Assembly: GCF_000612545.2 (NCBI RefSeq) | Contig: NZ_CP097800.1 | Location: 4,588,501-4,652,500, forward strand | DNA: 64,000 bases | Direction: 5' to 3' | Source of the DNA: Streptomyces sp. PCS3-D2 | GTDB lineage: Bacteria > Actinomycetota > Actinomycetes > Streptomycetales > Streptomycetaceae | Shown here: in pieces, positions 8,019 to 18,899 of the stretch | How positions within the stretch are numbered: the stretch's first letter is position 1 | How the letters are laid out: the number at the start of each line of letters is the position of its first letter | The notes under the pieces: generated by a model | The model's database searches: none | What the model saw: only the letters and a program-made list of their open reading frames with translations | Told to the model about the DNA's origin: nothing | Translations under genes and position numbers: made by a program

Positions 8019-8539
8019 CCCGCGACCCGCCCGGGGACGGGGCGAGGGGCCACGGCCCGCCGCCCGCCCCGGGCACCGGCGTTTTCCGGCCGTCGCGCAA
8101 ACGGTACGGGCCGGACACGTGACAGCAGCACGGCCTTAACACGGCTCCGGCACAGTGGTGGTTGTCGGCAGGGAGCCCGGGAGACCGGACCAGGCCGGCA
8201 TCACCGACGGTGTTCGCACACCCTCCGGAGCGGCTCCCGGACAGGCGAACACCACGGACGCGGACGGCCCTGACCCGGCCGTGTCCCGCGTGGGGACCGC
8301 CGTCGTCCCGCCCCTCGTCCGCGAGGGTGCGGCGGTCCCCGCGCACCACCTCCCGCTCGTCCGGGCCCGGCCCGCTTCCGGGGACCCCTGTGCAGGCTCC
8401 CGACGCCGGCCGCGCTCGAAGGCCGCCCGTGCCCTGCGGTGTCCCGCACCCGCCCTCATCGCCCCGAACGCCCCGGCGTACGCCCTCTGCGCAGGTGCGC
8501 GCCTCGTGTGCGGCGGAGGCCGCGTCCCGGACGGGGCGG
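8019..8539. other. 521-bp stretch without a supported gene
   Basis: The region between cystathionine beta-synthase and the small membrane protein has open frames on both strands, but none shows the codon pattern, start signals or protein-like composition of its neighbours. GC-rich hairpin-forming sequence directly after 8018 (GGGGACGGGGCG... around 8030-8080) may end the synthase transcript. I see no repeat or RNA gene. Confidence 0.5.
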
Positions 8540-8917
8540 TCAGTCCGCCTCGACGGGCCGGGCGCGCCGCAGGTGCGCGGCATGGACGAAGTTCACCCCC
8601 ACGATGCCGGCCCAGGCCACCACCAGCCCCTTGAAGCCCGCCTGCGTGGCGCCGATGGCCGACAGCGGGATCGCCAGCACCAGCGTGATGATCGCGAAGC
8701 CGAAGCGCTCGCCGAAGTTGCCGTCCACCGGGCCGCCGTACGGGCTCGCGCCGCGGGCCGCGGCCAGGCGTTCCTCGGCGAGCCGGCGCCTGACCTGGGT
8801 GTCGACCTTCTCGACGAAGGAGTCCACCAGTGCGGCCTCGTATTCCGGTCCCAGCTCCCGCCGGGCCTTCACGGTCGCGTCGAGTTGCTTCTTCAGCTCT
8901 TGGGCGTGGGTGTCCAT
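8540..8917 (-). CDS. Small membrane protein with two C-terminal transmembrane segments
   Basis: This 125-residue protein starts MDTHAQELKKQLDATVKARR, a charged helical N-terminal half (about residues 1-60, possible coiled coil), followed by two hydrophobic segments (about 73-92 and 95-112) and a short basic tail. The topology resembles small Streptomyces membrane proteins annotated as hypothetical or DUF1707-like in layout, but I cannot assign a family. The ATG at 8917 was chosen over upstream starts because GTGAGGG precedes it and the coding pattern starts there. It is divergent from the RpiR regulator. Confidence 0.7.
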   Translation of the reverse strand: MDTHAQELKKQLDATVKARRELGPEYEAALVDSFVEKVDTQVRRRLAEERLAAARGASPYGGPVDGNFGERFGFAIITLVLAIPLSAIGATQAGFKGLVVAWAGIVGVNFVHAAHLRRARPVEAD

Positions 8918-9023
8918 GCCCTCACCGTAGGAAGCGCCGCCTGCCCCGGCACTGGGGCTGGCCCCCGTATCCGCATCGCGGGCACCGGCTTGCCCCGCTG
9001 CATAACCGCATGCAGAGTGCTCC

Positions 9024-9040
9024 GTGACTGAATAAATCAC
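9024..9040. promoter_or_regulatory. TGACTGAAT element before the RpiR regulator gene
   Basis: The 17-bp sequence GTGACTGAATAAATCAC has inverted ends (GTGA/TCAC) and contains the nonamer TGACTGAAT (9025-9033), which recurs exactly at 13221-13229 before hutU. It lies 20 bp upstream of the regulator's start codon, a position suited to autoregulation. The link to hutU is inference from the shared sequence. Confidence 0.45.
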
Positions 9041-9059
9041 CGGGACGGAGGGGGACGGT

Positions 9060-9902
9060 ATGAGCGACAGCCCGGCGGCGCGGCTCCAGGCGCTGTTCGA
9101 GGGGCACCGGCTGACGCCGACCCAGCGGCGGATCGCGCACTGCATGGTGCGCGGGGCGGCGGAGGTCCCGTTCCTGTCGAGCGTCGAGCTCGCCGAGCTG
9201 GCCGGGGTGAGCCAGCCCTCGGTGACCCGGTTCGCCGTGGCGCTCGGCTTCGACGGCTACCCGGCGCTGCGCAGGCACCTGCGCGAGGTGGCTCCGGCCG
9301 AGCGGGCCGCCGCGCCCGGCGAGGACTCCTCCAACGAGTACCAGCAGGCCGTGCTGGGCGAGATCGAGAACCTGCGGCAGCTCGCCGAGATGCTCGCCGA
9401 CCCCGCGCCGGTCGAGGAGGCGGGGCGGCTGCTCGCGGCCTCGACCCCGCTGCCGGTGCTCGGCCTGCGGGCGGCCTCCTCGCAGGCGCGCGGGTTCGCG
9501 TACTTCGCCGCCAAGGTGCATCCGGACGTACGCCTCCTCGACGAGGGCGGCTCGATGATGGAGGACCGCATCGACGCGGCCCTCTACGAGGGCGCCACGG
9601 CCCTGCTGTGCTTCGCGCTGCCCCGCCACCCGCGGGAGGTCGTGGACACGCTGGAACGCGCACGGAAGGCCGGCCTGACCGTGGTGACGGTCGCGGACTC
9701 GGCCTTCGCCCCGGTGGCCCGCCACTCCGACCTCCTGATCCCCGCCCCGGTCGGCACCGGCCTGGCCTTCGACACGGCGTGCGCGCCGATGCTGCTGGGC
9801 CGGGTGCTGCTGGAGGCGATGGCGGACGCCCTGCCCGACGCCCAGGCCCGGCTGGAGGCCTTCGACGCCCGGGCCGCGGCCCGGGGGCTGTTCGTGGAGT
9901 GA
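9060..9902 (+). CDS. MurR/RpiR family transcriptional regulator
   Basis: The 280-residue protein has the RpiR layout: an N-terminal helix-turn-helix domain (about 1-78; SSVELAELAGVSQPSVTRFAVALGF is the recognition unit) and a C-terminal SIS domain (about 115-270) that usually senses a phosphosugar or other small ligand. The ATG at 9060 follows GGAGGGGG at a workable distance. It stands alone but shares an upstream sequence element with the hut operon 4 kb away, so it may regulate histidine use; RpiR regulators of amino-acid catabolism exist. Its ligand is unknown. Confidence 0.88.
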   Translation: MSDSPAARLQALFEGHRLTPTQRRIAHCMVRGAAEVPFLSSVELAELAGVSQPSVTRFAVALGFDGYPALRRHLREVAPAERAAAPGEDSSNEYQQAVLGEIENLRQLAEMLADPAPVEEAGRLLAASTPLPVLGLRAASSQARGFAYFAAKVHPDVRLLDEGGSMMEDRIDAALYEGATALLCFALPRHPREVVDTLERARKAGLTVVTVADSAFAPVARHSDLLIPAPVGTGLAFDTACAPMLLGRVLLEAMADALPDAQARLEAFDARAAARGLFVE

Positions 9903-9905
9903 GCC

Positions 9906-11078
9906 TCAGCGGTAGTCGAGCTCGGCCAGCTCGGTGGCGAGGCGCACGCGCAGCGCCGGGATGCGGGCGAGCAGGGGCAGCAGGGTGTTGCGCACGGCGC
10001 GCAGCGCCCCGTTCCGGGTGGTCGCGACGCGGGTCATCCGGTCGGTGAGGGCCACCACGCGCAGGGCCACGGGGCGGCGCGCGGCCTCGTAGCCGTCGAG
10101 GTCGCCGCCGGCCAGGGCGCGGCCGAGGGCGTGGCCGTCCTGGATGCCGGTGTTCATGCCCTGCCCGCCGGCCGGGCTGTGCACGTGGGCGGCGTCCCCG
10201 GCGAGGAGCAGGCGCCCGGCGCGGTAGCGGTCGGCGACGCGGTGGTGGATCCGGAACCGGGAGGACCAGACGAGTTCGCGGACGGCCGCCCCGTCGGGGA
10301 CGCGTTCCTCCAGCAGGCCCCGGACGAAGGCGAGGTCCGGCTCGGCGGGGGCCTCGGCGACGGTGGCGACGATCCGGTAGCGCCCGCAGGTCCCGGAGGT
10401 CTCCCCGGGCAGCGGGGCGATCACCATGAGGCCCGCCGCGCCGAAGACGAGCGAGACCTCCCGCGGGCCCGGAGCCCAGTCCATGACCACGTCGGCGAGG
10501 ACGAAGGACTCCCCGTACGCGCTGCCCTCGAAGGCGATGCCCGCGGCCGCGCGGACCGCGCTGTGCATCCCGTCGGCGCCGACGACGTGCGCGGCGCGCA
10601 GGGTCTCGCCGGTGGCGGTGGTCAGGGTGGCCCCGTCCGCGTCCTGGGTGACGCCGGTCACCTCGTACGGGCGGTGGACGTCGCCGCCGAGCGCCCGCAG
10701 GCGGCGCAGGAGGACGGCCTCGGTCTCGTACTGGGGGACCATCAGCGCGTAGGGGTGGGCCGTGGGGAGGCGGTCGAAGTCGACGGCCGCGAGCGGGCGG
10801 GCGCCGTCGCGGATCCGGAACCGGGAGACGGGCAGGCCGCGGCCGACGAGGTCGGCGGTCAGCGCCCCGCTCGGGTCGAGCTCGTCGAGGACCTCCAGGG
10901 TGCGGGCGTGGACGACCGCGGCCCGGGAGGTGTTGGCACCCTCGGCCTGCCGGTCGAGGAGCACGAAGTCGACGCCGGCCTCGGCCAAAGTCACGGCGAG
11001 GGCGAGGCCGGTGGGGCCGGCGCCGACGACGGCGACCTCGGTGCGGGCGGGGAGCGGGAGTGCGGCGGTGCTGGTCAT
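9906..11078 (-). CDS. FAD-dependent aromatic monooxygenase (PHBH/RdmE-like)
   Basis: This 390-residue flavoprotein has the FAD-binding GxGxxG motif near the N-terminus (VVGAGPTGLALAVTLAEAG), the middle DG motif (VVGADGMHSAVR) and the second FAD motif GRLLLAGDAAHVHSPAGGQGMN, the signature of the p-hydroxybenzoate-hydroxylase class that hydroxylates aromatic compounds with NAD(P)H. It ends before the extra thioredoxin-like domain of longer members. The ATG at 11078 has GGAGGA 7 nt upstream. It is divergent from a TetR regulator across five palindromic sites, which implies control by that regulator and a role in detoxifying or degrading an aromatic inducer. Confidence 0.9.
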   Translation of the reverse strand: MTSTAALPLPARTEVAVVGAGPTGLALAVTLAEAGVDFVLLDRQAEGANTSRAAVVHARTLEVLDELDPSGALTADLVGRGLPVSRFRIRDGARPLAAVDFDRLPTAHPYALMVPQYETEAVLLRRLRALGGDVHRPYEVTGVTQDADGATLTTATGETLRAAHVVGADGMHSAVRAAAGIAFEGSAYGESFVLADVVMDWAPGPREVSLVFGAAGLMVIAPLPGETSGTCGRYRIVATVAEAPAEPDLAFVRGLLEERVPDGAAVRELVWSSRFRIHHRVADRYRAGRLLLAGDAAHVHSPAGGQGMNTGIQDGHALGRALAGGDLDGYEAARRPVALRVVALTDRMTRVATTRNGALRAVRNTLLPLLARIPALRVRLATELAELDYR

Positions 11079-11096
11079 GAAGGCCTCCTCCGGCAT

Positions 11097-11197
11097 GCCA
11101 ACGTTTGTTGGCCAACGGCTGTTGACATCAGGATGCGCCTGCCCCGCTCACATGTCAACGGTTGTTGGCACACGCTTGTTGGCCTACGGTTGTTGAC
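11097..11197. promoter_or_regulatory. Five iterated TetR-type operators in the monooxygenase/TetR divergent region
   Basis: Five related 16-mers occur: GCCAACGTTTGTTGGC (11097-11112, a perfect palindrome in its arms), GCCAACGGCTGTTGAC (11111-11126), GTCAACGGTTGTTGGC (11154-11169), GCACACGCTTGTTGGC (11168-11183) and GCCTACGGTTGTTGAC (11182-11197). Within each cluster the starts are exactly 14 bp apart, so neighbouring sites overlap by 2 bp. The first two lie in the monooxygenase leader, and the last one touches the ATG of the TetR gene. This is the expected architecture for cooperative binding by the adjacent regulator, controlling both genes. Confidence 0.85.
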
Positions 11198-11755
11198 ATG
11201 ACAGAGCGACGCTCATCCGACCGGACCCGGGGTGTGATCCTGCGCGCCGCGCGCGAGCGGTTCGCCGCCCAGGGGTACGAGCGCACGACCATCCGGGCGG
11301 TGGCCTCGGACGCCGGGATCGACCCGTCGATGGTCATGCGGTACTTCGGCAGCAAGGAGCAGCTCTTCGGCGCCGCCCTGGCGGTGGACCTGCGCCTGCC
11401 CGATCTGGGCGCCGTGCCGGCCGGGGAGCTTCCCGCCGTCCTCGTGCGCCACTTCGTGCAGCGGTGGGAGGGCGACCCGGCCGACGACGCCCTGCTGGTG
11501 CTGCTGCGCTCGGCGGTCACCAACGAGCAGGCCGCGGACCGGATGCGGGAGATCTTCGCGGCGCAGGTCGCTCCGGCGCTGGCGGCGGCCCTCGGCCCCG
11601 AACGGGCGGCCCGCGTCGCCGGACTGGTCGCCGGCCAGCTGCTGGGCCTGGCCCTGACCCGCTACCTGCTGCGGCTGCCCGCGGTCACCGCGCTGAGCCC
11701 GGACGACCTGGTCGCGGGCCTGGCCCCGGCGCTGGCGGCCGTCCTGGCCGGGTGA
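11198..11755 (+). CDS. TetR family transcriptional regulator
   Basis: This 185-residue regulator has an N-terminal helix-turn-helix (about 8-55; TIRAVASDAGIDPSMVMRYFGSKEQLF), followed by an all-helical ligand domain. The MTERRSSDRTRGVILRAA start at 11198 matches the usual TetR beginning. No ribosome binding site precedes it, because an operator copy abuts the ATG, so the transcript may be leaderless. It likely represses itself and the divergent FAD monooxygenase through the five sites at 11097-11197. The inducer is not identifiable. Confidence 0.9.
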   Translation: MTERRSSDRTRGVILRAARERFAAQGYERTTIRAVASDAGIDPSMVMRYFGSKEQLFGAALAVDLRLPDLGAVPAGELPAVLVRHFVQRWEGDPADDALLVLLRSAVTNEQAADRMREIFAAQVAPALAAALGPERAARVAGLVAGQLLGLALTRYLLRLPAVTALSPDDLVAGLAPALAAVLAG

Positions 11756-11827
11756 GGCGGGGCGGGGGCCCGCGCCCGTCCGCGACGGCGGCCCGCTGCA
11801 GCAGTGCGCCGCGCAGACGGCGGCCCG

Positions 11828-13189
11828 CTACAGCAGCGCGTCGCGCAGGGCGCCGCCCGCCTCCGCCACGATGTCCGCGGCGGACTGCGCCGGCCTGGCG
11901 AGGCTGAAGCGGACCCGGCCCCGCGGGGTCACCGTGAAGCCGTGGACCGCCGGGCGCGGCAGGCTGTTGTAGCCGTAGTGGGCCGTGAAGAAGTACGCGC
12001 CGGTGTCCGGGATGCCGATCAGGTCGCCGGGGGCGAGCGGCGGCAGCTCGCGGGCCGCGGCGAGCAGGTCCCCCGCGAAGCAGGCCGGGCCGGCGACGTC
12101 CTGCGCCACCGGGCCGCCGGCCTTCGGGGCCCCCTTCGCGTCGTACGGCAGGATCCGCACCGGCCAGGTCGCCGGGGCGTAGGCGGTGCGGGTCGCCAGC
12201 TGGACACCGGCGTGGGTGAGCGCGATCGGCCGGGAGCCGCTGCTCTTGGTGTACTCCACCCGGGCCAGCACCAGGCCGTGTTTGGCCAGCAGGGACCGGC
12301 CGAACTCGGTGACCAGACCGTACGACCCGTCGAAGAGCGCCGGTACCGCCTCGCGCAGGACGGCCACGTACCGGGCGTAGGTCGGGGTCACCTCGTCGGA
12401 GGCGAAGTTGACCGGGAGCCCGCCGCCGATGTCGAGGGTGTCGATCCGGCGCCGCCCGGCCGCCGCGTTGATCTCCTCGGCCAGCACGTGCAGGTCCCGC
12501 ACGCCCTGCGCGATCAGCTCCAGCGGGACGCCCTGCGAGCCCGAGTGGATGTGCAGGCGGGTCAGCCACGGCCGGTCCAGGAAGGCCCGTACGAGCCACT
12601 CGCGCGCCCCGGGATCGCGCAGGGCGACGCCGAACTTCGAGGTCGACGTCGCCGTCGACAGCGCGGCGACGGCGCCCGCGCCGGTCTGCGGGTTGATCCG
12701 GACGCCGATCGGTGACGTCGTGGGCGCCGCGGCGACGAGGGCGTCGAGGCGTTCCAGCTCCTGGCCGTTGTCGGCGTTGACGGCGATGCCCAGTGCCAGT
12801 GCCTCGCGCAGCTCGGCCGTGGTCTTGGCGGGGGAGTCCAGGACGGTGCGGGCGGCGGGGACCCCGGCGGCTCGGGCCAGTGCCAGCTCGCCGGGGCTGG
12901 CGACCTCGCAGCCGAGCCCGGCGTCGGCGAGCAGCCGCAGCACCGGGACGAGCGGGGCGGCCTTCACCGCGAAGGCGTGCAGGACGGCCGTACCGGGTGC
13001 CAGGGCATCCGCGAAGGCGTGGGTCAGGGCGGCGGCCGAGGCCCTGATCCGGTCGGTGTCCAGCAGGCAGACCAGGGGCTCCGAGGAGTCGGCGCCGCCC
13101 ACCAGCCCCTGCTCGACGGCGGCCCGTACGACCAGATCCCGGCGCTCGGCGGCGCCCTCGCCCTCCGTGTCTGCGGCCATGTCGGCCAT
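11828..13189 (-). CDS. Fold-type III PLP-dependent decarboxylase (diaminopimelate/ornithine decarboxylase-like)
   Basis: The 453-residue protein has the alanine-racemase-type barrel with the PLP Lys in the HAFAVKAAP motif (about residue 74), HIHSGSQG, the glycine-rich phosphate loop TLDIGGGLPVNF, and a C-terminal beta domain with the substrate-contact motif TGAYFFTAHYGYNS. In ordinary LysA the C-terminal catalytic Cys lies in a CES(G/A)D segment; the related loop here, GPACFAGDLL, keeps the Cys. Substrate could be diaminopimelate, ornithine, arginine or a secondary-metabolite amino acid. Housekeeping lysA is probably elsewhere. The start at 13189 lacks a strong ribosome site; ATG 13180 is an alternative. 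It is divergent from hutU. Confidence 0.82.
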   Translation of the reverse strand: MADMAADTEGEGAAERRDLVVRAAVEQGLVGGADSSEPLVCLLDTDRIRASAAALTHAFADALAPGTAVLHAFAVKAAPLVPVLRLLADAGLGCEVASPGELALARAAGVPAARTVLDSPAKTTAELREALALGIAVNADNGQELERLDALVAAAPTTSPIGVRINPQTGAGAVAALSTATSTSKFGVALRDPGAREWLVRAFLDRPWLTRLHIHSGSQGVPLELIAQGVRDLHVLAEEINAAAGRRRIDTLDIGGGLPVNFASDEVTPTYARYVAVLREAVPALFDGSYGLVTEFGRSLLAKHGLVLARVEYTKSSGSRPIALTHAGVQLATRTAYAPATWPVRILPYDAKGAPKAGGPVAQDVAGPACFAGDLLAAARELPPLAPGDLIGIPDTGAYFFTAHYGYNSLPRPAVHGFTVTPRGRVRFSLARPAQSAADIVAEAGGALRDALL

Positions 13190-13220
13190 CCCATCATCCG
13201 GCGTGGCCGACCGCAGCTGT

Positions 13221-13237
13221 TGACTGAATCTATTCAG
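13221..13237. promoter_or_regulatory. Palindromic CTGAAT-CT-ATTCAG operator before hutU
   Basis: CTGAAT (13224-13229) and ATTCAG (13232-13237) form a perfect 6-bp inverted repeat around two bases, preceded by TGA, about 50 bp upstream of the hutU start. The left part, TGACTGAAT, is repeated exactly before the RpiR regulator gene at 9025-9033. Its position fits a repressor operator for the hut operon; the binding protein is inferred, not shown. Confidence 0.55.
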
Positions 13238-13285
13238 AGAGCGAGTATGTGAATGAAATCAACCACATCGGAGGAGGCACCCGCC

Positions 13286-14946
<1,661 letters not shown>

Positions 14947-14950
<4 letters not shown>

Positions 14951-16161
14951 CCAGCGTTTCCTTCCACCAGATGTGGGCCGACCTCGCGCCCGTCGGCCGC
15001 AGCGCCGACACCGGCGGCTACCGCCGCTACGCCTGGAGCGGGGCCGACGCCGACTGTCGGACCTGGTTCCAGGAGCAGGCCGAGGCGCGCGGACTCGCCT
15101 ACGAGACCGACCGCAACGGCAACCAGTGGGCCTGGCTCGGCGACCCCCTCGCCGGGGACGCCGTGGTCACCGGCTCACACCTGGACTCCGTCCCCGACGG
15201 CGGGGCCTTCGACGGCCCCCTCGGCGTGGTCTCCTCCTTCGCGGCCCTGGACGAACTCCGCAGGAGGGGCGCGGAGTTCTCCAGGCCGCTGGCCATCACC
15301 AACTTCGGCGACGAGGAGGGCGCCCGCTTCGGGCTCGCCTGCGTCGGCTCCCGGCTCACCGCCGGCCAGCTGACCAAGGAGAAGGCCCACGAGCTGCGCG
15401 ACGCCGACGGCGTCAGCCTGCCGCAGGCCATGGAGGCCGCCGGGTACGACCCCGAGGCGATCGGGGCCGACCCCGAACGGCTCGGCCGGATCGGCGCCTT
15501 CGTCGAGCTGCACGTCGAACAGGGCCGCGCCCTGGACCTGTCCGGGGACCGGGTGGGCATCGCCTCGGCGATCTGGCCGCACGGCCGCTGGCGGTTCGAC
15601 TTCCGCGGCGAGGCGAACCACGCAGGCACCACCCGCCTGGTGGACCGGCGCGACCCGATGCTGACGTACGCGGCGACCGTCCTGGCTGCCCGTACGGAGG
15701 CGGCCCTCGCCGGTGCCGTGGCCACCTTCGGGAAGATCTCCGTCGAACCCAACGGGGTCAACGCCATTCCGTCGCTGGTGCGCGGCTGGCTCGACTCCCG
15801 CGCCGCCGACCAGGCCACCCTCGACACGGTCGTCACCGCCATCGAGAAGGCCGCCCGCGAGCGCGCCGACCAGGACGGCGTCGACCTCGGGATCGTCCGG
15901 GAGTCCTTCACCCCGGTCGTCGAGTTCGAGCACGCCCTGCGCGACGAGATGAACCGGATCCTGGGCGGGTCCGTCCCCGTCCTGGGCACCGGGGCGGGAC
16001 ACGACGCCGGAATCCTCTCCGCCGCGGTCCCGACCGCCATGCTGTTCGTGCGCAACCCGACCGGCGTCTCCCACTCCCCGCGGGAGTTCGCCGCCGAGGA
16101 CGACTGCGTGGCCGGTGTCCTCGCCCTCGCCGACGTACTGGAGGGCCTGGCATGCCGCTGA
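14947..16161 (+). CDS. M20-family amidohydrolase (allantoate/hydantoin-carbamoylase type), candidate N-formylglutamate hydrolase
   Basis: This 404-residue dinuclear-zinc enzyme carries the M20/carbamoylase ligands: [18 protein letters not shown] (His and bridging Asp), DEEGARFG (Glu), HVEQGRAL (His) and SHSPREF (His), plus the dimerisation/active-site GANHAG-like motif EANHAGTTR and GHDAG. Family members hydrolyse allantoate, N-carbamoyl amino acids and similar amides. It starts inside the hutU stop (GTGA) and overlaps hutF by 10 bp, so it is part of the histidine pathway. Since the HutF product needs deformylation and no hutG lies here, I infer it releases formate from N-formylglutamate. Labelled allantoate amidohydrolase by homology alone. 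Confidence 0.85.
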
Positions 16162-17519
16162 CGACGTACTGGCTGGAGCACGCCTGGCTCGGCACCCGCC
16201 CCCGGCCGACACCGGGAGGCACCCCCGTCGAGCAGGGCGTCGCCCTGGAGGTCACCGAGGACGGGCGGATCGGCGCCCTGCGCACCGGGGTCGCCAGCCC
16301 GCCGCCCGGCGCGGAGCCGCTGCGCGGCCTGACGGTCCCGGGCCTGGCCAACGCGCACAGCCACGCCTTCCACCGGGCCCTGCGCGGGGTCGTCCAGATC
16401 GGCTCCGGCACCTTCTGGACCTGGCGCGAGCTCATGTACGAGGTCGCCCAGAACCTCACCCCCGACAGCTACTTCGCGCTCGCCCGCGCCGCGTACGCCG
16501 AGATGGCGCTGGCCGGCATCACCAACGTCGGCGAGTTCCACTACGTCCACCACGCGCCCGGCGGCACCCCGTACACCGACCCCAACGCCATGGGCGAGGC
16601 CCTGATCGAGGCCGCCGCCGCGGCGGGCATCCGCATCACCCTCCTCGACACCGCCTACCTCTCGTCCGGGTTCGGCGAGGCCCCCAACGCCCACCAGCGG
16701 CGCTTCTCGGACGGCACTGCCGACGCCTGGGCCGCACGCGTCTCGGCCCTCAAGCCCCGCGGTCACGCCCGGATCGGCGCGGCCGTCCACTCGGTGCGGG
16801 CCGTACCCGCGGACCAGCTGGCCACCGTCGCCCACTGGGCCGCGGAGCGGCAGGCCCCGCTGCACGTGCACCTCTCCGAGCAGACCGCCGAGAACGAGGC
16901 CTGCCAGGCCGCGCACGGCCGCACCCCGAGCCAACTGCTGGCCGACCACGGGGTGCTCGGCCCGCGCACCACCGGCGTCCACAACACCCACCTCACGGAC
17001 GCGGACATCGCCCTGCTCGGCGCCACCGGCACCGGCACCTGCATGTGCCCCACCACCGAACGCGACCTCGCCGACGGCATCGGCCCGGCCACCCGGCTCC
17101 AGCGGGCGGGCAGCCCGCTCTCCCTGGGCAGCGACAGCCACGCCGTGATCGACCTGCTCGAAGAGGCCCGTGCGATGGAGCTGAACGAGCGCCTGCGCAG
17201 CCGCACCCGGGGCCACTGGACGGCCGACGAGCTGCTCACCGCCGCCACCGGCGACGGGCACGCGGCGCTGGGGCTGCCCGACGCGGGCCGCCTGGAGGCG
17301 GGCGCGCTCGCGGACTTCACCACGATCGCGCTGGACTCCGTCCGCACCGCCGGCCCGCCGCCGCGGTTCGGCGCCGAGACGGCGGTCTTCGCCGCCACCG
17401 CCGCGGACGTCCGCCACACGGTGGTCGGCGGCCGCCACGTCGTCCGCGACGGCCACCACACCCTGGTCGAGGACGTACCGTCCGCCCTGTCCGAAGCGAT
17501 CGCGGCCCTCCGCGCCTGA
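16152..17519 (+). CDS. hutF: Formimidoylglutamate deiminase
   Basis: This 455-residue member of the amidohydrolase superfamily removes ammonia from N-formimino-glutamate to give N-formylglutamate. The metal-binding HxH is in [16 protein letters not shown], the substrate-binding His/Glu lie in [14 protein letters not shown], a further His in [10 protein letters not shown], and the metal Asp in [15 protein letters not shown]. The ERDLADG segment and length match HutF rather than guanine or chlorohydrolases. The ATG at 16152 overlaps the preceding gene by 10 bp. Its presence means this organism uses the two-step HutF route rather than direct formamide release by HutG-type formiminoglutamase. Confidence 0.9.
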   Translation: MPLTTYWLEHAWLGTRPRPTPGGTPVEQGVALEVTEDGRIGALRTGVASPPPGAEPLRGLTVPGLANAHSHAFHRALRGVVQIGSGTFWTWRELMYEVAQNLTPDSYFALARAAYAEMALAGITNVGEFHYVHHAPGGTPYTDPNAMGEALIEAAAAAGIRITLLDTAYLSSGFGEAPNAHQRRFSDGTADAWAARVSALKPRGHARIGAAVHSVRAVPADQLATVAHWAAERQAPLHVHLSEQTAENEACQAAHGRTPSQLLADHGVLGPRTTGVHNTHLTDADIALLGATGTGTCMCPTTERDLADGIGPATRLQRAGSPLSLGSDSHAVIDLLEEARAMELNERLRSRTRGHWTADELLTAATGDGHAALGLPDAGRLEAGALADFTTIALDSVRTAGPPPRFGAETAVFAATAADVRHTVVGGRHVVRDGHHTLVEDVPSALSEAIAALRA

Positions 17520-17607
17520 CCCGGCCCGCCCCCGCCCCGCCCCTTCCCCGCTTCCCGGGGCTCCGGACGGAGCGGCGCGGGGGCGGGCGAGCTCTGAGAG
17601 GAACCCA

Positions 17608-18786
17608 GTGACCACCACGGCCATCACCCACATCGCCGCCCTCGTCACCAACGACCCGTCCGTCGGCGACGGCAGCCCCCTCGGTCTGATCGAGAACGCC
17701 GCCCTCGTCATCGACGGTGACACGGTCGCCTGGGTCGGTCCCGCGGACAAGGCTCCGGCCGCCGACACCGCGTACGACGCGCAGGGCCGCGCCGTCATCC
17801 CCGGCTTCGTCGACAGCCACAGCCACCTCGTCTTCGCCGGGGACCGCACGCAGGAGTTCAACGCCCGGATGTCCGGCCGCGCCTACTCCGCCGGAGGCAT
17901 CCGCACCACCGTCGCCGCGACCCGCGCCGCCTCCGACGCCGCGCTGGAGGCCAACCTCGTCCGCCACCTCGACGAGGCCCGCCGCCAGGGCACCACCACC
18001 TTCGAGACCAAGTCCGGCTACGGCCTCACCGTCGCCGACGAGGCCCGCGCCCTGCGCATCGCCGCCGCGCACACCGACGAGGTCACCTACCTCGGCGCGC
18101 ACATCGTCTCCCCGGACTACGCCGACGACCCCGCCGGCTACGTCGACCTCGTCACCGGCGAGATGCTGGCGGCCTGCGCCCCCTACGCGCGCTGGGTCGA
18201 CGTCTTCTGCGAGAAGGGCGCCTTCGACGGCGAACAGGCCCGCGCGATCCTCACCGCGGGCGCCGCCGCCGGGCTCATCCCGCGCGTCCACGCCAACCAG
18301 CTCTCCCACGGGCCCGGCGTGCAGCTCGCCGTCGAGCTGCGGGCCGCGTCCGCCGACCACTGCACCCACCTCACCGACGCCGACGTCGACGCCCTCGCCC
18401 AGGCGGCGGACACCACGGTCGCCACCCTGCTGCCCGGTGCCGAGTTCTCCACCCGCGCCCAGTGGCCCGATGCCCGCCGCCTGATCGACGCGGGTGCGAC
18501 CGTCGCCCTGTCCACGGACTGCAACCCCGGCTCCTCCTACACGAGTTCCATGCCCTTCTGCATCGCGCTCGCCGTCCGCGACATGCGGATGACCCCCGAC
18601 GAGGCCCTGTGGTCGGCGACCGCCGGCGGCGCCCGCGCGCTGCGCCGTGCGGACATCGGCGTCCTGACCCCGGGGGCCCGTGCGGACCTGGCCCTGCTGG
18701 ACGCCCCCAGCCACGTCCACCTGGCCTACCGGCCGGGCGTGCCGCTGGTTTCCGAGGTGTGGCACCGGGGCGTCCGCGCCTCCTGA
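17608..18786 (+). CDS. hutI: Imidazolonepropionase
   Basis: This 392-residue amidohydrolase opens the ring of imidazolone-5-propionate to formiminoglutamate. Its HxH metal motif is in [17 protein letters not shown], the characteristic hutI signature TRAASDA...FETKSGYGL follows, [10 protein letters not shown] provides a metal His, and STDCNPGSS the catalytic Asp. The GTG at 17608 follows GAGAGGA at 5-6 nt. An 88-bp gap separates it from hutF, still probably one operon. Histidine ammonia-lyase (hutH) is not in the window. Confidence 0.95.
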   Translation: MTTTAITHIAALVTNDPSVGDGSPLGLIENAALVIDGDTVAWVGPADKAPAADTAYDAQGRAVIPGFVDSHSHLVFAGDRTQEFNARMSGRAYSAGGIRTTVAATRAASDAALEANLVRHLDEARRQGTTTFETKSGYGLTVADEARALRIAAAHTDEVTYLGAHIVSPDYADDPAGYVDLVTGEMLAACAPYARWVDVFCEKGAFDGEQARAILTAGAAAGLIPRVHANQLSHGPGVQLAVELRAASADHCTHLTDADVDALAQAADTTVATLLPGAEFSTRAQWPDARRLIDAGATVALSTDCNPGSSYTSSMPFCIALAVRDMRMTPDEALWSATAGGARALRRADIGVLTPGARADLALLDAPSHVHLAYRPGVPLVSEVWHRGVRAS

Positions 18787-18899
18787 CGCACGGCCGATCC
18801 GGGCCTGTCCTTTGTCTTCCCTCCGCAAGGCCCCCGGCGTACCTTGAGCCACCGATCTGATGTGCCGTCAGGTATTTGTGGCCCGAGGGGAAGACGAAG

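Noticed and set aside
8136-8634. Open frames on both strands after cystathionine beta-synthase
   Set aside because: Codon pattern, composition and lack of ribosome sites are those of chance frames in GC-rich DNA; the + strand frame also runs into the real minus-strand gene at 8540-8917.
15099-17861. Very long antisense frame opposite the hut operon
   Set aside because: It is the mirror of strongly supported hut genes; long antisense frames are expected at this GC content.
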